Shown: positions 6,395 through 11,912 of the stretch, piece after piece
Layout of the letters: every line of letters begins with the position of its first letter
Position numbering within the stretch: the stretch's first letter is position 1
NCBI GenBank assembly: GCA_027622495.1
Contig: JAQBYL010000086.1
Coordinates: 1 to 11,912, forward strand
DNA: 11,912 bases
Direction: 5' to 3'
From: Pseudomonadota bacterium
GTDB taxonomy: Bacteria > Pseudomonadota > Gammaproteobacteria > Pseudomonadales > Azotimanducaceae
The notes under the pieces: model-generated
Databases searched by the model: none
What the model was told of the DNA's origin: nothing
What the model saw: only the letters and a program-made list of their open reading frames with translations
Made by a program: the position numbers and the translations under genes

Positions 6395-7549
6395 CTACTG
6401 AACTACGCCGTTAGCACGAAGTGCCGCGATCGTCGTCGCGTCCAGGTGAAGCTGCTGCTCGAGCACCCAGTCGGTGTGCTGGCCCGGGTCGGGTGATTGC
6501 GCCGAAGTTGAATTGTCGAACGACTCAAACTGGAACGGCACGTTTTGAATCATGAACGCGCCATCTCCGTCGCGCATTGAACGAAATGCAGCCCGATGGG
6601 CAAGCTGGGGTTGATTGAACAGATCTGCCGGTGCGTTGTAGCGCGAACAGGGAACGCCGTGTTGGTTGAGCACTCGCTCGCATTCAGCCACATTGCGCAA
6701 TGCAGACCATATCTCAATCTCAGCTACAAACTCAGCCATATTCAAAAACCGCTTACCGCGAGCGAATCGCTCATCCGCCAGCATGTCAGGGCGATCGATT
6801 GCCGCGCATAACCCGTTGAAGTTCTTCTCCGAGACGATACACAACATGACGTAACCATCACTGGCGGCAACCGGCTGGAACCCGCCGATTTTCGGCGGTT
6901 CAGAGATCTGTGCCATCTGTTGCTGGCCGGGTATCAGCATCATGGTCGATTCGAGCATGGTGATATCGATGTAGTCTCCCCTGCCAGAATTCATCCGGCC
7001 CAGGAGAGCTGTTTGAATCGCGCCATAGGCATATGCGCCCGTCAGCATGTCTGCAATCATGACGCCCGAAGCAGGCGGCCGGGGATTGTCATCGAGCTGG
7101 GCCCGCATGTGCGAGATGTCGTAACCGCTCGCCGCATGGGCGATAGGTGCATAGGCGGCGCGCTGGGCGTCCGGACCGGTCTGGCCAAACCCTGAGATTG
7201 AACAGTAAACAATGCGCGGACAGCGATCCTTTATTGAAGCGTAGTCAAGACCAAAGCGCGCCATCACGCCGGGTCGATAGTTCTCGATGACCACATCGCT
7301 GTCGTCGATCAGTTTGTGTGCAAGGTCCTGGCCTTGGGCACTGCTCAAGTTGATCTGAATACTCTTCTTGCCGGCATTGAAGTGCGAGAAAATACGTGAG
7401 TTAGCACGCACGCTATCGCCAATGCCGAGGGGTTCGATTTTGGTGACAGCCGCGCCATTGTCGCTCAGCATTCGAGCGCATATAGGCCCCGCGTAGACCA
7501 TGGAAAAGTCTGCGATTTTCAGACCCGCGAGCGGTTTGGTGGCAGCCAT
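6395..7549 (-). CDS. CaiB/BaiF (class III) CoA-transferase
   Basis: The protein has 384 residues. It shows the family's opening (PLAGLKIADFSMVYAGPICARMLSDNGA), the KIEP-GDSVR segment, NAGKKSIQINL, IENYRPGVMARFGLDY and ISGFGQTGP. The catalytic aspartate sits in SGVMIADMLTGAYAYG at residue 167, close to Asp169 of formyl-CoA transferase. Family members move CoA between organic acids through an aspartyl-CoA intermediate in the cytoplasm; the acid used here cannot be told. I chose the ATG at 7549 because AAGGA (TCCTT on +, 7556-7560) lies six bases upstream and the protein then starts as most relatives do. Longer starts at 7567 and 7627 add a charged, unconserved extension. No acyl-CoA dehydrogenase or hydratase is nearby, so it appears monocistronic. 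Confidence 0.9.
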   Translation of the reverse strand: MAATKPLAGLKIADFSMVYAGPICARMLSDNGAAVTKIEPLGIGDSVRANSRIFSHFNAGKKSIQINLSSAQGQDLAHKLIDDSDVVIENYRPGVMARFGLDYASIKDRCPRIVYCSISGFGQTGPDAQRAAYAPIAHAASGYDISHMRAQLDDNPRPPASGVMIADMLTGAYAYGAIQTALLGRMNSGRGDYIDITMLESTMMLIPGQQQMAQISEPPKIGGFQPVAASDGYVMLCIVSEKNFNGLCAAIDRPDMLADERFARGKRFLNMAEFVAEIEIWSALRNVAECERVLNQHGVPCSRYNAPADLFNQPQLAHRAAFRSMRDGDGAFMIQNVPFQFESFDNSTSAQSPDPGQHTDWVLEQQLHLDATTIAALRANGVVQ

Positions 7550-7612
7550 CTGGGTTCCTTGTTGCATCCTCTCCCGATGATATCGTCGAACGCAGGAGTT
7601 TGCCTCGACTTC

Positions 7613-7741
7613 ATGATCAATGGACAACTCTATGATGAGCGCGGGATTGCGGCCACGGTGGATGCTGGCACGGTAGAAGAGTGGAAGCGTTATAGCGCGG
7701 ATGAATTGAGGCAGGCCCTGGAGATACTAAACCAGCGCTGA
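7613..7741 (+). pseudogene. Possible 3' fragment of a lost gene
   Basis: A 42-residue frame from ATG 7613 to the TGA at 7739-7741 reads MINGQLYDERGIAATV and ends in a helix-like segment VEEWKRYSADELRQALEIL. The ending looks like a genuine protein C-terminus (charged amphipathic helix), loosely recalling sulfotransferase ends, but I cannot assign it. The nearest AGGAG (7594-7598) is 14 bases from the ATG, too far to be good. Upstream it runs into sequence antisense to the CoA-transferase start. It could instead be a small intact gene. Confidence 0.3.
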
Positions 7742-7767
7742 ATAGTGCTTGTTACCGGCACTGGTCA
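7736..7767 (+). repeat. Short dispersed repeat, copy A
   Basis: This copy begins CGCTGAATAGTG and continues to GGCACTGGTCA. It matches copy B at 10929-10959, with the first 12 bases identical and the rest differing by a few substitutions and one indel. Complementary AGTGC and GCACT could pair across a 9-base loop. It overlaps the stop codon of the fragment at 7613-7741. Confidence 0.45.
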
Positions 7768-7798
7768 CAATCTGTACCGAACCGATGAGGATGGCTCG

Positions 7799-7926
7799 AT
7801 GGGTTTGTATGCAAAGTACTTCCTGCCGCGTCTGATCGAAACTGCCTGCAGTCGCCCGCCCCCGCGGAGCTCACCAGCACGGCGCGCAAGCGTGCGCTTG
7901 AGTCCGGCTTGAACGTGGACGCCGGT
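7799..7926 (+). pseudogene. Remnant of a small SAM-dependent methyltransferase gene
   Basis: ATG 7799 opens MGLYAKYFLPRLIETACS (7799-7852), a recognisable N-terminus of a family of ~200-residue class I methyltransferases that begin with a Tyr-x-(K/R)-x-(V/F)-LPRLI block. The next homologous-looking stretch, AELTSTARKRALESGLN (7864-7914), is in a different frame and corresponds to the segment after the SAM-binding GxGxG loop of such proteins. About 50-60 residues, including that loop, are missing. After VDAG the sequence leaves the family and meets the end of the DUF3604 gene. So the gene carries an internal deletion, a frameshift and a 3' truncation. This is pattern recognition and not an alignment. 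Together with the neighbouring fragment it fills the 389 bases between the two - strand genes. Confidence 0.5.
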
Positions 7927-7938
7927 TTCCGGAACCGG

Positions 7939-9789
7939 TCAGGGCGTGTACCAGATCGGCGAGGTGTACGCTCTGTCCTGAATCACCATCGGCACCTCAT
8001 CAGCCAGACTCAGATCAAAGAAAGCAGCGTCATAGGCGGTCCAGCGCGGGCGCGGTATTTCTATGACTCTCGCATAGTAGAACGCACCTTGTTGTGAATT
8101 GAATTCGGGGTCCTTCCACACGACACCCAACTCTGCTGCCCCAATCGTGTTATCGAAGCTCGCGCGCTTAACGTCTACGGTCGAACCCACAGGGGTTAGC
8201 TTGCCTGTTTTACGATCAATCTGTCGATCTCCAGACCACACAACGTCATAAACCTTTTCTTGCAGTTTTCCGTCTTGTTCCCGCCAGCCTTTCACGATTT
8301 GAATGCGATCGAGGTTCGCGCCATCCGGATCTTTCATCGCACTGACGATAAACCGCGGCGCCTGGTCTTTGCCCGCCCCACCTAACTCGCCGCCCATTGG
8401 CACGCCGTCGTTGTAAGCCAGGTCAAGGTAGTTTGGCAGGTGGACAACGTTGTCCGCATAGGTCCAACCACCAAAGAACCGAACGGTGATCCGTGATCCA
8501 GTCGTTGCATAAACCTCGCGCCTTTTCATGGCATCGAAGATTGATTCACGCGTGTTCTCACGTGCCCAGACCGCTGCATAACCCGACGCGACAATCCGCC
8601 AGTTTTGCCAGAGCACGCCCGCCATGGAGTTCTGGGTGCGCTCAATACGAGGTTCGGACTCTGGAAATTTACCGAAGAAATTGTCCTCCTGGGCTGTGGA
8701 GATGCTGTTGTGCCCGTCTGTGCTCCCGATCATGCCGAACTTGAATGGGTTGACGCCAAGCGCTTGCTCATAGTCCAGACCCAGCTTCAGTGCACTGCGT
8801 GCGTATTCGTGTTGCAGCATCCAGTCTTCCTTGGCCTGGGTGCGTCCGATGTTGTCCCAGTCCCAGTTCTCGAAGTCAGCAAACTCATCATTGGGCGAGA
8901 GCAACGGGTGCGCCTCTCCGTCTCCTTTCACCTGGGTAACCTCGTACAAAGGCTCCCAGCGAGCTCGCATTTGCGCATACTCAGCTGTGATCGGCTCTCC
9001 ATCCACAGTCTTGTCCGGAAACATCATGCCGTTAGACAGGTTGCCGTTGTGAGCGATTGCGAGCACCTCGCCGCCGGTTGCTTCCTCGTAGCGCGCAAGG
9101 GCACTCCACAGGTCTCGAGGATCGAGGCTATCCTGTCCCGAAAAAGGCGCAAGTTGCGCGACCTTGTCAGCAGAATCTTTATAGACCACGACCCGGTGAA
9201 GATTGTTGCCGCTGATCATCGAAGTCCACTCGTAGCCCGACAGGGTGGTAAATCGACCGGGGCTGTTGTATTCGTCAGCTGTCTGCGCGACATCTCGCCA
9301 GATGCCTAAGCGCGCTTCAACGGGAAAAGCCGGATAGTTTTCAGGGTCGGACATACTTGCGGTGAATGTGCTCATCATCCTGGCGGGATTGCCTTCTGCC
9401 AGAAACTGCGCCCACTGCTTGCCTGCCTCCGTGTTAGTAACCAGTGGATCGCCGACATTGAAGCGGTAGTAGCCGCCCAGATACTCGGCGTGGTCGGCGA
9501 CCACGAGAAAGTCGAGCGGTCGACGCAGCTTCACCTGCATGCCGTTGTGCGCTGTTATTCGCTCACCCTGTGCGAATCGGTAGGCGTCTGCCTGGGTTAA
9601 GTTCATGTTGCCAAGGGAGTAGGCATCTGCTGAGTTGCGGGAATGCAAGTGTGTGTCGCCCCAGTAGACGTTCGCGGGGTAGTCCTGGTGTGCAGGCAGA
9701 GAATACGGCTGTTCAGCCCGGGCGCTCAACGGTACGCAAACCATGGCGTGGACGAGCCACGCACAACAGTTGAGTTTCATCTTATACAT
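7939..9789 (-). CDS. DUF3604 (PHP-like metal-dependent) secreted protein
   Basis: The protein has 616 residues from ATG 9789, supported by GGAG (CTCC on +, 9796-9799) six bases upstream. It has a signal peptide to about residue 25 (WLVHAMVCVPLSARA, then EQPYS), so it should be periplasmic or secreted. The N-terminal part carries WGDTHLHS (43-50) with the HxH pair H47/H49, then VVADHAEYLG with D99/H100. Later come AIAHNGNLSNG and IGSTDGHNS. These histidines and aspartates resemble a PHP-type metal centre with phosphoesterase chemistry, but DUF3604 substrates are not known. The C-terminal part (IVSAMKDPDGANLDRIQIVKGW, then AYTSPIWYTP) is the conserved DUF3604 ending, so the gene is full length. 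A longer frame from 9858 would put 23 extra residues across a strong hairpin and is unlikely. It is divergent from the usp gene. Confidence 0.88.
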   Translation of the reverse strand: MYKMKLNCCAWLVHAMVCVPLSARAEQPYSLPAHQDYPANVYWGDTHLHSRNSADAYSLGNMNLTQADAYRFAQGERITAHNGMQVKLRRPLDFLVVADHAEYLGGYYRFNVGDPLVTNTEAGKQWAQFLAEGNPARMMSTFTASMSDPENYPAFPVEARLGIWRDVAQTADEYNSPGRFTTLSGYEWTSMISGNNLHRVVVYKDSADKVAQLAPFSGQDSLDPRDLWSALARYEEATGGEVLAIAHNGNLSNGMMFPDKTVDGEPITAEYAQMRARWEPLYEVTQVKGDGEAHPLLSPNDEFADFENWDWDNIGRTQAKEDWMLQHEYARSALKLGLDYEQALGVNPFKFGMIGSTDGHNSISTAQEDNFFGKFPESEPRIERTQNSMAGVLWQNWRIVASGYAAVWARENTRESIFDAMKRREVYATTGSRITVRFFGGWTYADNVVHLPNYLDLAYNDGVPMGGELGGAGKDQAPRFIVSAMKDPDGANLDRIQIVKGWREQDGKLQEKVYDVVWSGDRQIDRKTGKLTPVGSTVDVKRASFDNTIGAAELGVVWKDPEFNSQQGAFYYARVIEIPRPRWTAYDAAFFDLSLADEVPMVIQDRAYTSPIWYTP

Positions 9790-9830
9790 GAGGCACTCCA
9801 GACCACGGGTCAGTGAGAGAAAAGGATGCA

Positions 9831-9855
9831 ACCAGGGAGGCATGGCCTCCCTGGT
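9831..9855. promoter_or_regulatory. Perfect hairpin in the DUF3604 leader
   Basis: There are 11-base perfect arms (ACCAGGGAGGC and GCCTCCCTGGT) around a 3-base loop ATG. It lies about 42 bases upstream of the DUF3604 start. Read on the - strand it is followed six bases later by TTTTCTCTC, so it could act as an attenuator or weak terminator in the leader; a dyad operator is the alternative. No T-tract follows it on the + strand. Confidence 0.5.
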
Positions 9856-9921
9856 CATGGTACTTACACAGAGATAGCCAACTCAAGGCCAGCTGTTGCA
9901 CAACTTTTTTCGAAACCCGCA

Positions 9922-10008
9922 GACCGGTGAGACGGTCGAAACGTCCTGTCAGAGGAGTCCCTGACGGATCAAAGCCAGTTGCAATCCCCTCGTTTACATA
10001 TCAGGGGA
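9922..10008 (+). promoter_or_regulatory. Three successive hairpins upstream of usp
   Basis: GACCG/CGGTC (9922-9937), GTCAG/CTGAC with two more inner pairs (9948-9965), and TCCCCT/AGGGGA (9985-10008) are inverted repeats in the divergent intergenic region. They could be a structured leader or operator sites; I do not recognise a known riboswitch. Confidence 0.3.
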
Positions 10009-10022
10009 ATCAACCATATCTT
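9993..10022 (+). promoter_or_regulatory. Candidate usp promoter
   Basis: TTTACA (9993-9998), an 18-base spacer and TATCTT (10017-10022) would place the start near 10030, about 45 bases before usp. The -35 lies between the arms of the third inverted repeat. The match is moderate only. Confidence 0.3.
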
Positions 10023-10076
10023 CCGGAGAGTAGAACCCTAAACTCTAAGGCTGATTCAAGCCAGTAAGGCAGCTCT

Positions 10077-10922
10077 ATGCCCGTTAAAACTCGTGTGTTT
10101 GTGGTTCTCGATCCAACCTGCATGGAACAGGCAGCCCTCGAATGGGGTGAACAGGTTGTACGTGAATTCTCTTTACGTCCCGACAGGGAAGTCGTGCTTC
10201 ACATTTACTGCTGCATCAATCCGGATAGTGTGGCAGTTGTGCAGAGCAATAATGCAGCGCATGCCCAGGCGGTCACCGAAAAACGTGTGCGTGGTTGGGT
10301 TGACAGGCTTGCATCCTTACCACGCGCAGAAGGAATGGATGTCATCACAGAAGTTGAGTGGCATGACGACTGGCGGAAGGCCATCGTTGTTGCAGTTGAA
10401 CGCGCCGAAAGCACTATTGTGGTCAAGAATATGACCCAGCATTCCCGGTTTGTACGTGCCGTTCGTGAAACATCTGACTGGACACTGATCAGAAACTGCC
10501 CGTGTCCAATGCTGCTTGTCAAAACCGGTAATCCAACCAGAATCAAGAAAGTGCTGGTTGCTGTGAAACACAGCCCCGGCGACGATATCTACGAAAAAGC
10601 CAATGACGATATTCTTGCAGCCGCACGCAGTATCACAACGGATCTTGGTGCCACCCTGCACGTTGTAACTGCCTATACCGGGGGACATCCCGACAGGCAG
10701 AGATTCGCCGATCGATGTGGCCTGGAGCGATCTCAGGTGAGCGCGGCCATCGGTGCGCCCGAGAAGGTGATCGCCGAGGCGGCCGCGCGTCAGGAAAGTG
10801 ATCTGCTGATCATCGCCCGGGTTGCGCATGCGGATTCGCCCAAATCTCTGGGTAGCACAGCCCGGAAAGTGCTCGATGAGATCAATACTGAGGTGCTGAT
10901 ACTGCCAGTAGTGTCACGGTAG
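10077..10922 (+). CDS. Tandem-domain universal stress protein (UspE-like)
   Basis: The 281-residue cytoplasmic protein has two Usp domains, about residues 1-150 and 155-281. Domain 1 ends with RNCPCPMLLVK (139-149), the typical Usp strand after the nucleotide loop. Domain 2 starts IKKVLVAVKHSPGD and ends TARKVLDEINTEVLILPV. The ATP-binding pattern G-x2-G-x9-G(S/T) is degraded: domain 2 keeps only the last GS (259-260), with Ala where the first glycines should be (ARVAHADSPKSLGS), so classic ATP binding is doubtful. Two-domain proteins of this length resemble E. coli UspE, linked to stress survival and motility, but the exact role is unknown. AAGG (10066-10069) lies seven bases before the ATG. 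It is divergent from DUF3604 and alone in its transcription unit. Confidence 0.88.
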   Translation: MPVKTRVFVVLDPTCMEQAALEWGEQVVREFSLRPDREVVLHIYCCINPDSVAVVQSNNAAHAQAVTEKRVRGWVDRLASLPRAEGMDVITEVEWHDDWRKAIVVAVERAESTIVVKNMTQHSRFVRAVRETSDWTLIRNCPCPMLLVKTGNPTRIKKVLVAVKHSPGDDIYEKANDDILAAARSITTDLGATLHVVTAYTGGHPDRQRFADRCGLERSQVSAAIGAPEKVIAEAAARQESDLLIIARVAHADSPKSLGSTARKVLDEINTEVLILPVVSR

Positions 10923-10928
10923 GTGAAA

Positions 10929-10959
10929 CGCTGAATAGTGGTTTTTACGGCACTAATCA
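10929..10959 (+). repeat. Short dispersed repeat, copy B
   Basis: CGCTGAATAGTG, then a T-rich loop and GGCACTAATCA, begins seven bases after the usp stop and matches copy A at 7736-7767. AGTG and CACT can pair. The T-run lies inside the loop, so this is a poor terminator. The rest of 10960-11086 shows no gene I can name. Confidence 0.45.
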
Positions 10960-11086
10960 GCGAACTGAACCCGTAGTAGCGGACTTCTCAGGGCATCCCA
11001 ACGTACGCTCCCGGACGGTGCCCGTCTATGCCACTCGGAGATGACCGCCCGCTTCGAGGCCTACTTGCGGGCAACAATGCAAATAT

Positions 11087-11109
11087 TTACACTATACCGC
11101 ATAGTGTAA
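11087..11109. promoter_or_regulatory. Palindromic operator of the higBA module
   Basis: Perfect 9-base arms TTACACTAT and ATAGTGTAA surround a 5-base spacer and end 12 bases before higB. A -35-like TTGCGG 17 bases before TACACT would put the -10 in the left arm. This is the expected place for HigA, alone or with HigB, to bind and repress the operon. Confidence 0.65.
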
Positions 11110-11121
11110 TAATGACAGCAG

Positions 11122-11418
11122 ATGATAGCGAGCTTCAAGGGCAAAGTTGTCAGAGACATCTGGACAACAAATCAATCAAAGACCCTGCCAGGAGAGCTCT
11201 GGATCCGTACCAAAGCGTTGCTAACAATCATGCATTCAACTACGAAGCTTGACGATCTTCGGATAAAAGGAGAACCCCCTGGTATTCGACTTCACAAGTT
11301 GCGTGGTGACCGGCGGGATTACTGGAGTGTCACAATCAAACTGCCATGGTGCATTACATTCAAATTCAAGAACGGCGAGTTTTCAGATGTGATGATTGAA
11401 AACTACCATCGAGGATAA
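11122..11418 (+). CDS. higB: HigB-type (RelE/ParE superfamily) toxin
   Basis: This 98-residue protein has the HigB pattern: MIASFKGKVVRDIW at the start, a helical middle ending in LDDLRIKGEPPGIRLHKLRGDRRDYWSV, then the closing strands IKLPWCITFKFKNGEFSDVMIENYH. Family members are ribosome-dependent mRNA endonucleases that halt translation unless bound by HigA. The length is normal and no residue is obviously missing, so the toxin is probably intact. The Shine-Dalgarno before ATG 11122 is weak, as is common for toxins. Only two bases separate its stop from higA, and the order toxin-then-antitoxin is the normal one for hig loci. The neighbouring truncated receptor gene suggests the pair arrived by transfer. 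Confidence 0.92.
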   Translation: MIASFKGKVVRDIWTTNQSKTLPGELWIRTKALLTIMHSTTKLDDLRIKGEPPGIRLHKLRGDRRDYWSVTIKLPWCITFKFKNGEFSDVMIENYHRG

Positions 11419-11420
11419 AT

Positions 11421-11681
11421 ATGATTGACAACCCTCTACCTCTACATCCTGGCAAAGTGCTGACCGAAGTCTATATGACAGAGATGGGACTCAACCAAAC
11501 AGATCTAGCAAAACTTTGTGGATGTTCTCCTCGTAAGATCAACGAGATCGCCAACGGTAAACGAGCCATTTCGCCCATGTTTGCGATTGTTCTTGAGACG
11601 GTTCTCGGTACGAGCGCCGAGATGTGGGTGCGGATGCAGGCAGAGTACGATCTTTGGGAAGCACGCCAGGAAGTTGCCTGA
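11421..11681 (+). CDS. higA: HigA antitoxin, XRE-type HTH protein
   Basis: The 86-residue protein opens NPLPLHPGKVLTEVYM, the hallmark of HigA addiction-module antitoxins. It carries a helix-turn-helix at about 24-50 (LNQTDLAKLCGCSPRKINEIANGKR) and ends with the helical block FAIVLETVLGTSAEMWVRMQAEYDLWEA. It should neutralise HigB by direct binding and repress the operon at the palindrome 11087-11109. GAGGA (11411-11415) lies five bases before the ATG and overlaps the end of higB, so the two are translated together. Length is normal and the gene looks intact. Confidence 0.94.
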   Translation: MIDNPLPLHPGKVLTEVYMTEMGLNQTDLAKLCGCSPRKINEIANGKRAISPMFAIVLETVLGTSAEMWVRMQAEYDLWEARQEVA

Positions 11682-11683
11682 CT

Positions 11684-11912
11684 CTATGCGCCCTGCCAAC
11701 GCACCTTAACTCGCGTGCAGCGTTTGTACCCCATAACGAAACCGTCGTCATGTCGTTTGGCAGCCGCCATGTCACCCGCGCATCGAGCAAACCATAGCCT
11801 TCCTGGAAGGTATGGGGCGCAGCCTCCAGATCGTCGTATCGACGAGCGCGATAGGACCAACCCCACTGTGCAGTAACGGCCTGACCCCCGGCGAAATTGA
11901 AGTCCTTGGCCG
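11684..11912 (-). pseudogene. C-terminal part of a TonB-dependent receptor, 3'-truncated
   Basis: Read from the right edge on the - strand, the frame gives FAGGQAVTAQWGWSYRARR, then FQEGYGLLDARVTWRLP and TTVSLWGTN. This is the pattern near the end of TonB-dependent outer-membrane receptor barrels, the strands before the usual WGxNLxD motif. After WGTNAARE the expected last ~40-50 residues and terminal aromatic strand are absent. The same frame runs on antisense into higA to a stop at 11539, while the neighbouring frame gives RVKVRWQGA and a stop at 11684-11686. So the gene is cut or frameshifted exactly where the higBA module begins. The 5' part lies outside the window, and the substrate cannot be told. 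Confidence 0.6.

Noticed and set aside
8605..9313. Long open + strand frame of 234 codons inside the DUF3604 gene
   Set aside because: It is antisense to a strongly conserved full-length gene, has no domain-like pattern, and lacks a good ribosome site.
10960..11086. Possible coding relics upstream of higB: LPDGARLCHSEMTARFEAYL on +, or QVGLEAGGHLRVA on - as a displaced receptor tail
   Set aside because: Both are short and neither can be tied to a family by eye; the - strand version would be attractive for an insertion model but is too weak to claim.

Overview
The window looks like the chromosome of a marine or other environmental gammaproteobacterium. The grounds are a Shewanella-type Fic protein, an Hcp-family T6SS tube protein, a DUF3604 protein, a CaiB/BaiF CoA-transferase, a TonB-dependent receptor tail, moderate GC, and many exported outer-membrane proteins. 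The taxon is inferred from family content only; no rRNA, tRNA, CRISPR array or insertion sequence was seen.

Positions 1-4259 (+ strand) hold one tightly packed operon of five genes, cut by the left edge. In order these are a c-type-cytochrome-like protein related to the middle region of hydrazine synthase alpha, an SH3/outer-membrane beta-barrel protein, a second beta-barrel protein, a 73-residue DUF4266 lipoprotein with a Gly/Cys tail, and a DUF3570 beta-barrel. Every complete member has a signal peptide or lipobox, and several reading frames overlap. The set reads as a cell-envelope redox or outer-membrane assembly of unknown function.

Positions 4345-7549 (- strand) hold a Fic-domain AMPylase with a C-terminal winged helix, an orphan hcp, and a class III CoA-transferase. 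Upstream of fic lies the most striking non-coding structure of the window: three copies of an inverted repeat TCGACAY-N11-RTGTCGA. They start 30 and 40 bp apart, and two of them cover a good -35/-10 pair, so this is probably a dedicated multi-operator promoter.

Positions 7550-7938 are a gene graveyard. They hold a 3' gene fragment and a frameshifted, internally deleted N-terminal part of a small SAM-methyltransferase, both on +, separated by one copy of a short repeat that recurs after the usp gene.

Positions 7939-9789 (- strand) encode a secreted DUF3604/PHP-like protein. It is divergent from a two-domain universal stress protein (10077-10922, +), and the region between them is rich in hairpins.

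Positions 11087-11681 (+) hold a higBA toxin-antitoxin module with a palindromic operator. The module abuts the 3'-truncated end of a TonB-dependent receptor gene on the - strand that runs off the right edge.

The 85 bases between the DUF3570 and fic genes (4260-4344) are G/T-rich, and no convincing terminator is visible. Most of 6184-6394, between hcp and the CoA-transferase, is AT-rich leader with no gene.
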